Assembly (NCBI GenBank): GCA_964293155.1
Contig: CAXYYA010000082.1
Location: 1-7,325, forward strand
Origin: JAQVEB01 sp028698105
GTDB taxonomy: Bacteria > Bacteroidota > Bacteroidia > Bacteroidales > Dysgonomonadaceae
Reading direction: 5' to 3'
Length of the DNA stretch: 7,325 nucleotides
Shown: piece after piece, positions 1-6,983 of the stretch
Numbering within the stretch: position 1 is the stretch's first letter
How the letters are laid out: every line of letters starts with the position of its first letter
Position numbers and translations under genes: made by a program
Notes under the pieces: generated by a model
Databases searched by the model: none
What the model was told of the DNA's origin: nothing
Seen by the model: the letters and a program-made list of their open reading frames with translations, nothing else

Positions 1-65
1 AATCTCTTCCATAATTTACACTTTTTTTGTGTAACGCTATTTCAGGACGAGACAATTAATTAAAT

Positions 66-96
66 AAAAAAACCGGAGCATAAAACCCCGGTTTTT
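66..96 (-). terminator. Rho-independent terminator of the DUF4301 gene, probably bidirectional
   Basis: An AAAAACCGG arm (68-76) pairs with CCGGTTTTT (88-96) around an 11-base loop. On the minus strand the GC stem is followed by a run of seven T (complement of 66-72), which is the intrinsic-terminator layout. It lies 28 bases past the stop codon of the leftward DUF4301 gene. On the plus strand the stem is also followed by five T, so it could stop transcription from the left as well. Seen directly; function inferred from structure and position. Confidence 0.85.
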
Positions 97-123
97 ACCA
101 AATTTATAAAAAAAGAACCATTT

Positions 124-1638
124 TTATTGATGTTGATCCCGTAGTAAATCGTTTACGGTCTTTACCGGGTTAAACGTGCTGATGGGCACTTCCACGAAAA
201 TGGTATTCCAATCGCTCATAGCACCATTCCATAGGCCGGGAAGCTCCAGCGCCTTTAGCTCCTTACCGTTTTTGGATTTCTGCGAAATAAAACCGGTGTT
301 TTTATCCACGTATTTTGTTAAATCGAATTTATTCCCGTTGTAATCTTTCACGCCGCATACCAAATCCACAGGATTAAAGTGCGAGCCGTTTTTGAAAGCA
401 GCCACAGCGCGGGCATCGTTCTTGTTGATCTGTGAACTTTCCAGTATTTGCAACGACGCTGTGCCATCGGAATTTCCGGCGATGAACGGCCCGCCGCCCG
501 GCTCGCCTTCGTTCTTCACCATTCCGCATACACGGAACGGCCGGTTCAACTTGCGTTTCAGGTAATCGGGCAGCGTTTCCAACGTTTCGGTTTCCGAAGG
601 AATAATGCAAAGTTCTTTTTTTGTGAACTCCAGCATTTCGGCCAGTTGTTCGGGGGTTGCGTTACCCGTTTCCAGTTTTTTCAGGTAGTCGAAAGCGCGT
701 TGCTGCCGGTCGGCTAACACGCCGGCCAGTAGTTTTTTATAATGAGCTTCGCTCTCTTTCAGGCGATCGGGCACAACATTATCTATATTTTTAATGAAAA
801 TAACGTCGGCATCAATATCGTTGAGGTTTTCAATAAGGGCGCCGTGTCCGCCCGGGCGGAACAAAAGCGTACCGTCTTCCTCGCGAAAGGGCTCGTTGTT
901 CATATCCACGGCTATGGTGTCAGTGCTGGGCTTTTGAATACTGTAAGATACATTGAATTTTACATCCAGTTTCTGTTCGTATCCCAGTTTTCGTGCACCA
1001 ACCAGCAACTCGAACATGGATTGATGTTCGGGCGATACGGTAAAATGAATATCCACCTCCCCCAAATTATTTTTCGCATAATAAGAACCTTCGGTTAAGT
1101 GCTCGCCAACCGGGGTTCGGTTGCCTCCCGCGTATTTGTGAAACAGCAACAAACCTTTCGGCAAATTGCCGTAATTGAGCCCTTCGGGCATTAACAAAGC
1201 CTGAACTACCGCTTTGTAATTTCCTGTTTCGATTAAAACGGGAACATTTTTCCCAAAAATATCTTTACATGCACCATTCAGGGAATGGTAAAAGGCAAAA
1301 CGATCTATGTTATCGAAAAAAGCTTTCTCGAAACTCGTGGTTGGAACATCGTAATCCGCATCCAAAAAAGCAAATAAATCCTTAAACATCCGGCTGGCAG
1401 CACCCGAAGCGGGCACAAACTTCACAACATGCCTCCCGTTATCCAAATAAGCGTCCCAGGCAGCGATGTACTTTTTTTCGTCTTCTCCGGAAACCCGCAT
1501 GATCCCCTCCTGAACCGACGCCGCAGCTACGATGGGTAAAAAAGGAAATCCTTCTTTGAAAGCATTAAGTTGCGTTTCTATTTGCGAAGGCGTTATCTGT
1601 CTCTCTTTCAATAGATTTAAATCTTCGGAATTAAACAT
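124..1638 (-). CDS. DUF4301 family protein, possible sugar-nucleotidyltransferase-like enzyme
   Basis: A 504-residue protein that I recognise as DUF4301, a family known mainly from Bacteroidota with no assigned reaction; about 500 residues is the usual length. It has no signal peptide or membrane segment, so it is probably cytosolic. The conserved FVPASGAASRMFK segment (residues 74-86) resembles the glycine-rich nucleotide-binding loop of NTP transferases. RPGGHGALIENL (261-272) followed by FIKNIDNV (281-288) resembles the PxGHGD...L and xNxDN motifs of UDP-sugar and UDP-GlcNAc pyrophosphorylases. A GEPGGGPF loop lies at 378-385, and the C-terminus has FNPVKTVNDLL (489-499). These parallels were judged by eye, so the enzymatic role is inference. 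The ATG at 1638 is the natural start: a good promoter lies about 60 bases upstream, and no Shine-Dalgarno is present, as is normal in this phylum. The gene is monocistronic between its own promoter and terminator, and divergent from dnaK. Confidence 0.9.
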   Translation of the reverse strand: MFNSEDLNLLKERQITPSQIETQLNAFKEGFPFLPIVAAASVQEGIMRVSGEDEKKYIAAWDAYLDNGRHVVKFVPASGAASRMFKDLFAFLDADYDVPTTSFEKAFFDNIDRFAFYHSLNGACKDIFGKNVPVLIETGNYKAVVQALLMPEGLNYGNLPKGLLLFHKYAGGNRTPVGEHLTEGSYYAKNNLGEVDIHFTVSPEHQSMFELLVGARKLGYEQKLDVKFNVSYSIQKPSTDTIAVDMNNEPFREEDGTLLFRPGGHGALIENLNDIDADVIFIKNIDNVVPDRLKESEAHYKKLLAGVLADRQQRAFDYLKKLETGNATPEQLAEMLEFTKKELCIIPSETETLETLPDYLKRKLNRPFRVCGMVKNEGEPGGGPFIAGNSDGTASLQILESSQINKNDARAVAAFKNGSHFNPVDLVCGVKDYNGNKFDLTKYVDKNTGFISQKSKNGKELKALELPGLWNGAMSDWNTIFVEVPISTFNPVKTVNDLLRDQHQ

Positions 1639-1697
1639 GATGATTATGTTTTATGGGGTGAATATTTCTTTTTGATTTTACTGCGAAAAACGCTTTT

Positions 1698-1727
1698 CAA
1701 AGATACATAAAATTTTTGTCAGACAAG
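1698..1727 (-). promoter_or_regulatory. Bacteroidota housekeeping promoter for the DUF4301 gene
   Basis: On the minus strand TATCTTTG (plus 1698-1705) is an exact match to the TAnnTTTG -7 element of the Bacteroidota primary sigma factor. CTTG (plus 1724-1727) lies 18 bases upstream, matching three of four bases of the TTTG -33 element; the usual spacing is about 19-21, so this half is weaker. Transcription would begin near 1690 and give a leader of about 50 bases. Match seen in sequence; activity inferred. Confidence 0.6.
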
Positions 1728-1793
1728 CTGCATGTGCTCATCAAAAAAGAAAATAATCCTTCGGAAAAAGCGCGACAATCTGTCATAAAATTC

Positions 1794-1813
1794 TGCCAAA
1801 CTATTTTTTGGCA
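1794..1813. repeat. Perfect 7-bp inverted repeat upstream of dnaK (possible operator)
   Basis: TGCCAAA (1794-1800) and TTTGGCA (1807-1813) are exact inverted copies separated by six bases. The right arm shares TGGCA with the sigma54-like -24 element at 1809, so a protein bound here would compete with or contact RNA polymerase at dnaK. It does not match CIRCE, the HrcA operator (TTAGCACTC-N9-GAGTGCTAA). No regulator can be named. Confidence 0.4.
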
Positions 1814-1824
1814 CATCATTTGAA
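1809..1824 (+). promoter_or_regulatory. Sigma54-like -24/-12 promoter element ahead of dnaK
   Basis: TGGCACATCATTTGAA matches the RpoN consensus TGGCACRNNNNTTGCW with the correct GG-to-GC spacing; the only departure is A instead of C in the -12 dinucleotide. Transcription would begin about 1834-1836, leaving an A/T-rich leader of about 50 bases before the dnaK ATG. No good TTTG/TAnnTTTG pair was found on this strand between 1700 and 1885. Because the -12 GC is not intact, this is a candidate only. Confidence 0.4.
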
Positions 1825-1885
1825 ATAAGATATGCGTAAGTGAACAAATTAGAACAAAATCAATTAAAATAATATACAATAAACT

Positions 1886-3814
1886 ATGGGAAAAATAATT
1901 GGAATAGACTTAGGAACAACAAATTCTTGCGTTTCGGTAATGGAAGGCAATGAACCGGTTGTGATCCCCAATAACGAAGGTAAACGCACTACCCCCTCGG
2001 TAGTTGCATTTATGGATAACGGTGAACGTAAGGTGGGCGATCCTGCAAAACGTCAGGCGATCACCAACCCCAAACACACCGTTTACTCCATCAAAACATT
2101 CATGGGAGAAACATACGATCAGGTGCAGAAAGAGATCGCGCGCGTACCGTATAAAGTAGTCCGCGGCGATAACAACACGCCTCGTGTGGATATCAACGGA
2201 CACTTGTATTCTCCGCAGGAGATTTCGGCTATCGTTCTTCAGAAAATGAAAAAAACAGCCGAAGATTACCTCGGTCAGGAAGTGAAAGAAGCCGTGATCA
2301 CGGTTCCTGCTTATTTTAGCGATGCACAGCGTCAGGCGACCAAAGAAGCCGGAGAAATTGCCGGGCTCACCGTTCGCCGTATCGTGAACGAACCTACTGC
2401 AGCCGCATTGGCTTACGGATTGGACAAACAGCATAAAGATTCCAAAATTGCCGTGTTCGACCTGGGTGGAGGTACATTCGATATATCTATCCTGGAATTG
2501 GGCGACGGCGTTTTTGAAGTAAAATCCACTAACGGTGATACCCACCTTGGAGGAGACGACTTTGACCAGCGCATTATTGATTGGCTGGCTCAGGAATTTC
2601 AGAACGAAGAGGGAATAGATTTGCGCAAAGACCCGATGGCGCTTCAGCGCTTGAAAGAAGCTGCCGAAAAGGCCAAAATCGAGCTTTCCAGCTCCACCTC
2701 AACCGAGATCAACCTGCCGTACATTATGCCCGTTAACGGAATTCCCAAGCACCTGGTAAAAACGCTCACGCGCGCTAAATTTGAACAACTGGTTGACGAT
2801 CTGTTGCAGAAATGCGTACAACCTTGTCAAACCGCGATGAAGGATGCGGGATTATCGAATTCCGATATTGACGAAGTGATCCTGGTAGGCGGTTCAACCC
2901 GTATTCCTGCCGTACAATCGTTGGTTGAGAAACTTTTCAATAAGGCTCCCCATAAAGGAGTAAACCCCGACGAAGTGGTGGCTATCGGTGCTGCTATTCA
3001 GGGCGCCGTATTAACGGGAGAAGTAAAAGACGTGCTGTTGCTCGATGTTACTCCGCTTTCGCTGGGTATCGAAACACTCGGCGGCGTGATGACAAAACTT
3101 ATTGATGCCAACACCACCATCCCGACCAAAAAGAGCGAAACGTTCTCTACGGCCAGCGACAACCAACCTTCGGTTCAGATCAACGTGTTGCAGGGCGAAC
3201 GCTCCATGGCTCGCGATAACAAACAGATCGGCGTGTTCAACCTCGACGGTATCCCACCCGCACCGCGCGGCATACCGCAGATCGAAGTTGTGTTCGATAT
3301 TGATGCCAACGGCATTCTGAACGTTTCGGCTAAAGACAAAGCGACCGGAAAGGAACAAAAAATCCGCATCGAAGCCTCTTCGGGATTGAGCGACGACGAA
3401 ATCAAGCGGATGAAAGAAGAAGCCGCTGCTAACGCCGAAGCCGATCAGAAAGAAAAAGAACGTATTGATAAACTGAATCATGCCGATTCGTTGATCTTCC
3501 AAACGGAAAAACAACTGAACGAGTATGGTGACAAGATCCCGGCCGATAAAAAACAGCCGATCCAGGATGCGCTCAACAAGCTGAAAGAAGCTCATAAATC
3601 GCAAAATCTGGCCGATATAGACAAGTACACCACCGAACTGAACACTGTTTTCCAGGCCGCTTCGCAGGAGATGTACAACGCAGCCAACGCACAAGGCGGT
3701 GCGCAAAACGCCGGCGCCGGACAACAGTATGCCGATAACAATCAGGGTTCGCAACCGGGCGACAGTGACCAAGGCGACGATGTAACGGATGTGGACTTTG
3801 AAGAAGTGAAGTAA
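1886..3814 (+). CDS. dnaK: Molecular chaperone DnaK (Hsp70)
   Basis: A full-length 642-residue cytosolic Hsp70 that binds exposed hydrophobic peptide segments in an ATP-driven cycle with DnaJ and GrpE. The nucleotide-binding domain covers about 1-380: phosphate-1 loop GIDLGTTNS (6-14), the K70 region SIKTFMG, NEPTAAALAYG (168-178), phosphate-2 DLGGGTFD (192-199) and the adenosine motif VGGSTRIP (334-341). The interdomain linker DVLLLDVTPLS (382-392) leads into the substrate-binding beta domain, including GIETLGGVMTKLI, then a helical lid from about 500 and a Gly/Gln/Asn-rich disordered tail ending VDFEEVK, the form usual in Bacteroidota. The ATG at 1886 gives the canonical MGKIIGIDLGTTN start. 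The leader is A-rich without Shine-Dalgarno. It stands alone: grpE and dnaJ are not adjacent. GC is near 50%, the highest of the window's genes. All key residues are intact. Confidence 0.99.
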   Translation: MGKIIGIDLGTTNSCVSVMEGNEPVVIPNNEGKRTTPSVVAFMDNGERKVGDPAKRQAITNPKHTVYSIKTFMGETYDQVQKEIARVPYKVVRGDNNTPRVDINGHLYSPQEISAIVLQKMKKTAEDYLGQEVKEAVITVPAYFSDAQRQATKEAGEIAGLTVRRIVNEPTAAALAYGLDKQHKDSKIAVFDLGGGTFDISILELGDGVFEVKSTNGDTHLGGDDFDQRIIDWLAQEFQNEEGIDLRKDPMALQRLKEAAEKAKIELSSSTSTEINLPYIMPVNGIPKHLVKTLTRAKFEQLVDDLLQKCVQPCQTAMKDAGLSNSDIDEVILVGGSTRIPAVQSLVEKLFNKAPHKGVNPDEVVAIGAAIQGAVLTGEVKDVLLLDVTPLSLGIETLGGVMTKLIDANTTIPTKKSETFSTASDNQPSVQINVLQGERSMARDNKQIGVFNLDGIPPAPRGIPQIEVVFDIDANGILNVSAKDKATGKEQKIRIEASSGLSDDEIKRMKEEAAANAEADQKEKERIDKLNHADSLIFQTEKQLNEYGDKIPADKKQPIQDALNKLKEAHKSQNLADIDKYTTELNTVFQAASQEMYNAANAQGGAQNAGAGQQYADNNQGSQPGDSDQGDDVTDVDFEEVK

Positions 3815-3839
3815 CTTTGATTAAAATCAAAATATTATT

Positions 3840-3874
3840 AACCGCGGTAAACAAATGATTTGCCGCGGTTTTTT
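3840..3874 (+). terminator. Rho-independent terminator of dnaK
   Basis: AACCGCGG (3840-3847) pairs perfectly with CCGCGGTT (3863-3870), and CAAA/TTTG can extend the stem inside the loop with a small bulge. Six T (3869-3874) follow. It begins 26 bases after the dnaK stop. It separates dnaK from the convergent galM; leftward function is less certain because the minus-strand flank is mixed A/T rather than a clean T run. Confidence 0.9.
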
Positions 3875-3886
3875 AATTAGATTTTT

Positions 3887-3901
3887 ACGTGAAACTCACG
3901 T
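3887..3901. repeat. 6-bp inverted repeat just past the galM stop
   Basis: ACGTGA (3887-3892) and TCACGT (3896-3901) are perfect inverted copies with a three-base loop, and flanking T/A runs could lengthen the stem around one bulged base. It lies 14 bases downstream of the leftward galM stop codon. No T run follows on either strand, so it is not a canonical terminator; it may be a 3' end hairpin of the galM transcript. Confidence 0.45.
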
Positions 3902-3915
3902 CAAACCTTAAATTG

Positions 3916-4923
3916 TTAAGAGTATAAACTAGTTTCAAATGCGTACATAATAATTTGTTCCCAATTCCTTCCCCACTCCAGAAAAATATCCGGGAAATTA
4001 GTGTGATTTGGAGCATCGGGATATTGTTGTGCTTCGATACATAGCCCTGAGAATGAAGAAAATGGATCTGACAGATAATCTCCTGTGTAAACTATACAGC
4101 CTCGCATAGTTGTATAAACATTCATTTTAATGCCCGAGACAGGACTTCTAAGAGTAGCTAATTTTTTCATTTCTGAACTTTTATTTTTAGCAATAAAATA
4201 AGTATTATATCCTTTAATGTTATCATTTTTCAATTTCATCAAATCCTGAATAGTTTGTTTTCCATTGAAAAAATAAGCCGGATTATCCCATACCTCCAAA
4301 ATTTTCCCGGAAGGAGTGAAGTCGTTATTCATCTCCAGAAAAGTATCGGCTTCTATTTCTAATACATGATTTAAAATATTTTTTTCTCCCGATAAATTAA
4401 AATAAGCATGATTTGTTAAATTTATTGGTGTTTTTTTATCCGATGTAATTTTATAAGAAATAATAACTTCATTTTTGTCGGAGAGCGAATAGGAAATATC
4501 CAGTTTCACATTTCCCGGATATCCACCTTCGCCGTCATAGCTCTGCAAACTGAACAGAACCTCATCTGTACGAATTTCATAATCAAACATCTTGTTGTTA
4601 AAACCCGAAAAACCGCCGTGATTAGAATGAAGTCCATCATTTTGTTCCAAATGAAACACCTCTCCATCAAGTTTAAATTTCGCTTTTGAAATACGATTTG
4701 CCACACGTCCAATTGTTGATCCCATATAATATTCGTCAAATAAATAATCGGTTATCTTATCGTATTTCAAAATTACATTGCGAGGTTGCTCGTTTCTATC
4801 GGGAACAACAATGGAAACCAACGAAGCGCCTAAATTCAGAACATCAATGTAGGCACCCGAAGAATTTTTCAACCGAATCACGACAAGTGGATGATGGTTG
4901 ATAAGAATCTGAATTTCCGGCAT
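3916..4923 (-). CDS. galM: Aldose 1-epimerase (galactose mutarotase), divergent
   Basis: A 335-residue mutarotase that interconverts alpha and beta anomers of galactose or related aldoses; length fits the family (about 340). No signal peptide, so cytoplasmic. Family motifs in order: GSTIGRVANRI (68-78) with the substrate-binding Arg; GLHSNHGG (97-104) with the conserved His near 99; NLTNHAYFNLSG (168-179) with catalytic acid His172; and GLCIEAQQYPDAPN (293-306) with catalytic base Glu297. Odd points: the usual GYDHxF motif reads GYNTYF (238-243), placing Asn240 where most relatives have a substrate-contacting Asp, and the HGG region carries extra residues. It lies 80 bases downstream of the GH36 alpha-galactosidase on the same strand, with no separate promoter recognised, so co-transcription is likely. 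GC is about one-third, far below dnaK. Family assignment is firm; sugar preference is inferred from the neighbour. Confidence 0.93.
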   Translation of the reverse strand: MPEIQILINHHPLVVIRLKNSSGAYIDVLNLGASLVSIVVPDRNEQPRNVILKYDKITDYLFDEYYMGSTIGRVANRISKAKFKLDGEVFHLEQNDGLHSNHGGFSGFNNKMFDYEIRTDEVLFSLQSYDGEGGYPGNVKLDISYSLSDKNEVIISYKITSDKKTPINLTNHAYFNLSGEKNILNHVLEIEADTFLEMNNDFTPSGKILEVWDNPAYFFNGKQTIQDLMKLKNDNIKGYNTYFIAKNKSSEMKKLATLRSPVSGIKMNVYTTMRGCIVYTGDYLSDPFSSFSGLCIEAQQYPDAPNHTNFPDIFLEWGRNWEQIIMYAFETSLYS

Positions 4924-4952
4924 AAGAAATAATTATTTTACTCTCATTGCTT

Positions 4953-5000
4953 TTTTGATCACTTATTGTGAAAAAACCGTTCGTTTATTTGTTTTGATCA
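4953..5000. repeat. Two direct copies of TTTTGATCA between GH36 and galM
   Basis: TTTTGATCA occurs at 4953-4961 and again at 4992-5000, 39 bases apart, inside the 80-base gap between the two carbohydrate genes. The first copy also forms one side of a weak imperfect hairpin (TCAC 4959-4962 against GTGA 4968-4971, flanked by T and A runs). Possible regulatory spacer or chance in AT-rich DNA. Confidence 0.25.
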
Positions 5001-5003
5001 ATT

Positions 5004-6983
5004 CTACTCAACTGCTCCCATCAAATATATCCCGCTTTGATATCCACCTCGTAAAGGAATGGTTATACCTACGTCCATCAGATATTGTCCTGAAAAAAAT
5101 CCATTAATACCTTCGATACTATAATTTGTATCGGGCAATAAGCCTCGTAATTTTACTAACTGACTTCGTCGGTTTTCCTCTGTCTGATCACTAGGATATT
5201 CTGCCATATTGTAGACAAAAATAACTGCTTTTCTTTTGCGTTCATCTACGTATTGTAATACGTTCCGATTTTCTTCGTAGGGTGAAATAATCCTATAAAC
5301 ATCACCTTTTTGCACGATTTCACGAATAGCTTTATATTGGGCGATTTTTTCAGTTGCAATTTTTTTTTGCCTTTCGTCCCATTGAGTGATGTCGTAACCA
5401 ACGCCCAAAACACCAGCCATAGATACGTCAAATTTATATTCGAGCGTTGGGTTCATTCGATGCCAGTCTTCTTGTGTCACCCAAGAAATCATCGTAGTAG
5501 CCGGAAACAATGTCAGATAAGCATCTTGTATGAAGATGCGATCAATGGGATCGGTATTATCACTGACCCAATTGAAATCAAAACGAGACATCATCCCTAG
5601 ATCAACACGTCCCCCGCCACTAGAACAATTTTCAAACCATACGTCCGGAAATTCCTTCCGTAAGGTTCCGATTAAACGGTACAGATTTTCTACGTATTTG
5701 ATCCTTACGGCACGTTGTTCGTCGGACGGTGCTGACATAAAACCAGGATCTGTCAGAGCTTTATTCATGTCCCATTTAATAAATTTAACATTGTTGTCTC
5801 TTAGCAATTCAGAAAAACATTTATAGAGATATTGATACACATCCTCCCGTGCAAGGTTCAGCATCAATTGATTTCGCCCCTCATGTCGTTGACGGTTGGG
5901 AAAATAAAACACCCAATCGGGATGAGCACGGTAAAGTTCACTATTTGGATTGACCATTTCTGGCTCAATCCAAATGCCGAAATCCAATCCCATCGCGTTG
6001 ATTTTTTCAATCATTGGGTTCAGTCCATTTGGAAACTTATTCTTGTCAACCGTCCAATCGCCCAGTCCGGCTTTGTCGTTTACTCGTCCATTGAACCAAC
6101 CATCGTCAATCACAAACATTTCAACACCAATCTCCTTCGCAACTTTTGCCAATGCCAACTGGTGTTCTTCATTTACATTGAATGCTGTGGCATACCAACT
6201 ATTGTAAAGCACCGGACGTATTTTATCCCGATGCGATTTTGGTAATAATTCTTCTCTTGTATATGATGTAAGGTTCATGGTAACACCTTCAGTACCTTGC
6301 TCAGTGTAACCGAACAATATACGCGGGCTAGTGAATTTTTGCTGTGGTTTCAGATATACTTCCTGGTCCCAGAAATTCATTCCACCAGTAATCTGAAGAG
6401 TCCCGTTAAAGAACTTTTCAAAATCGATACGCCAGTTACCACTATATTCCAATGAACCGAACCATACCTTTCCGTTATATTTGTCTGTTTCGCCTTCCGG
6501 ACGTACTAAGAATGACGAGGAACCATATGACTTAAAATCTTTCACCTGTATCGTCTTTGTTCCTTGAGTAAGTTTTGTTATTTGCGGAGTAAACTCATGT
6601 CCCCAAACGCCTGAATAATGGGTTAGTTCATAAACATCTTTAGGCAAAAACACGGAGCCGGATAACAGGTTTTCAATCAGAATAGAACTCTTTTTGCCTG
6701 TATTAATCACCTCTATCCACTTTTCAATCATGTCATATTCGGTTAACACACGAACAAAAGAAGAAATCTCCAATGGATAGTGTTTGTCGCATTGAACTAT
6801 CTTCAGAACGGGAAAACCATCTATTGTGATTAACTCAGAAGTCTTGTATTCAAGCTCGATGTCTCGAACTCTATCTGGAAAAATGACTTCAAGCAGAGGC
6901 TTAGCTGAAACTCGACCATCTCTAACCGGAACTTCCGAAGTCATTGTTCTTTCTGTTCTTTCCAAATTCAACTCGTTTCCCAA
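5004..6983 (-). CDS. Alpha-galactosidase, GH36, main part of an amber-interrupted gene
   Basis: Retaining alpha-galactosidase that hydrolyses terminal alpha-linked galactose from raffinose-family sugars or galactomannan side chains. The 659 codons cover the N-terminal beta-sandwich (about 1-245, lacking its first strands), the catalytic (beta/alpha)8 barrel (about 255-565) and a C-terminal beta-sandwich. Barrel motifs: NSWYATAFNVNEE (261-273), FVIDDGWF (290-297), GDWTVDKNKFPNGL (308-321), WIEPEMVNPNSELY (338-351), KWDMNK (403-408) with nucleophile Asp405, CSSGGGR (453-459), and SDNTD (474-478) with acid/base Asp475. The open frame begins with TTG directly after an in-frame TAG; there is no ribosome-binding site, so this is probably not a real start. 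The true start is the ATG at 7154, which adds a signal peptide and gives 716 codons, normal for the family. As it stands, this part would lack export and part of a domain. The terminal TAG is followed by AAT TGA. galM lies 80 bases downstream. Confidence 0.93.
   Translation of the reverse strand: MGNELNLERTERTMTSEVPVRDGRVSAKPLLEVIFPDRVRDIELEYKTSELITIDGFPVLKIVQCDKHYPLEISSFVRVLTEYDMIEKWIEVINTGKKSSILIENLLSGSVFLPKDVYELTHYSGVWGHEFTPQITKLTQGTKTIQVKDFKSYGSSSFLVRPEGETDKYNGKVWFGSLEYSGNWRIDFEKFFNGTLQITGGMNFWDQEVYLKPQQKFTSPRILFGYTEQGTEGVTMNLTSYTREELLPKSHRDKIRPVLYNSWYATAFNVNEEHQLALAKVAKEIGVEMFVIDDGWFNGRVNDKAGLGDWTVDKNKFPNGLNPMIEKINAMGLDFGIWIEPEMVNPNSELYRAHPDWVFYFPNRQRHEGRNQLMLNLAREDVYQYLYKCFSELLRDNNVKFIKWDMNKALTDPGFMSAPSDEQRAVRIKYVENLYRLIGTLRKEFPDVWFENCSSGGGRVDLGMMSRFDFNWVSDNTDPIDRIFIQDAYLTLFPATTMISWVTQEDWHRMNPTLEYKFDVSMAGVLGVGYDITQWDERQKKIATEKIAQYKAIREIVQKGDVYRIISPYEENRNVLQYVDERKRKAVIFVYNMAEYPSDQTEENRRSQLVKLRGLLPDTNYSIEGINGFFSGQYLMDVGITIPLRGGYQSGIYLMGAVE

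Noticed and set aside
1..12. Minus-strand ATG GAA GAG ATT at the left edge, possibly the start of the next leftward gene
   Set aside because: Only four codons are visible and there is no clear promoter between it and the terminator at 66-96.
16..34. Inverted repeat TTACAC-T7-GTGTAA
   Set aside because: Perfect 6-bp arms but AT-rich, with the T run in the loop rather than after the stem, so not a terminator; no other role is supported.
1..63. Plus-strand open frame from the left edge to TAA at 61-63, just before the bidirectional terminator
   Set aside because: Its 20 codons look like translated AT-rich noncoding DNA with no recognisable motif.
1910..2545. 211-codon open frame antisense to dnaK
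   Set aside because: Same reason: it lies wholly inside conserved dnaK codons and has no recognisable domain.
3011..3772. 253-codon open frame antisense to dnaK
   Set aside because: A shadow of the strong dnaK codon bias; dnaK is certain in the other strand, and the antisense translation has no family features or start context.
4951..4976. Weak hairpin between GH36 and galM as a terminator or CRP-like site
   Set aside because: The core is only four base pairs with a two-base internal mismatch and a CRP site needs TGTGA-N6-TCACA; neither reading holds.
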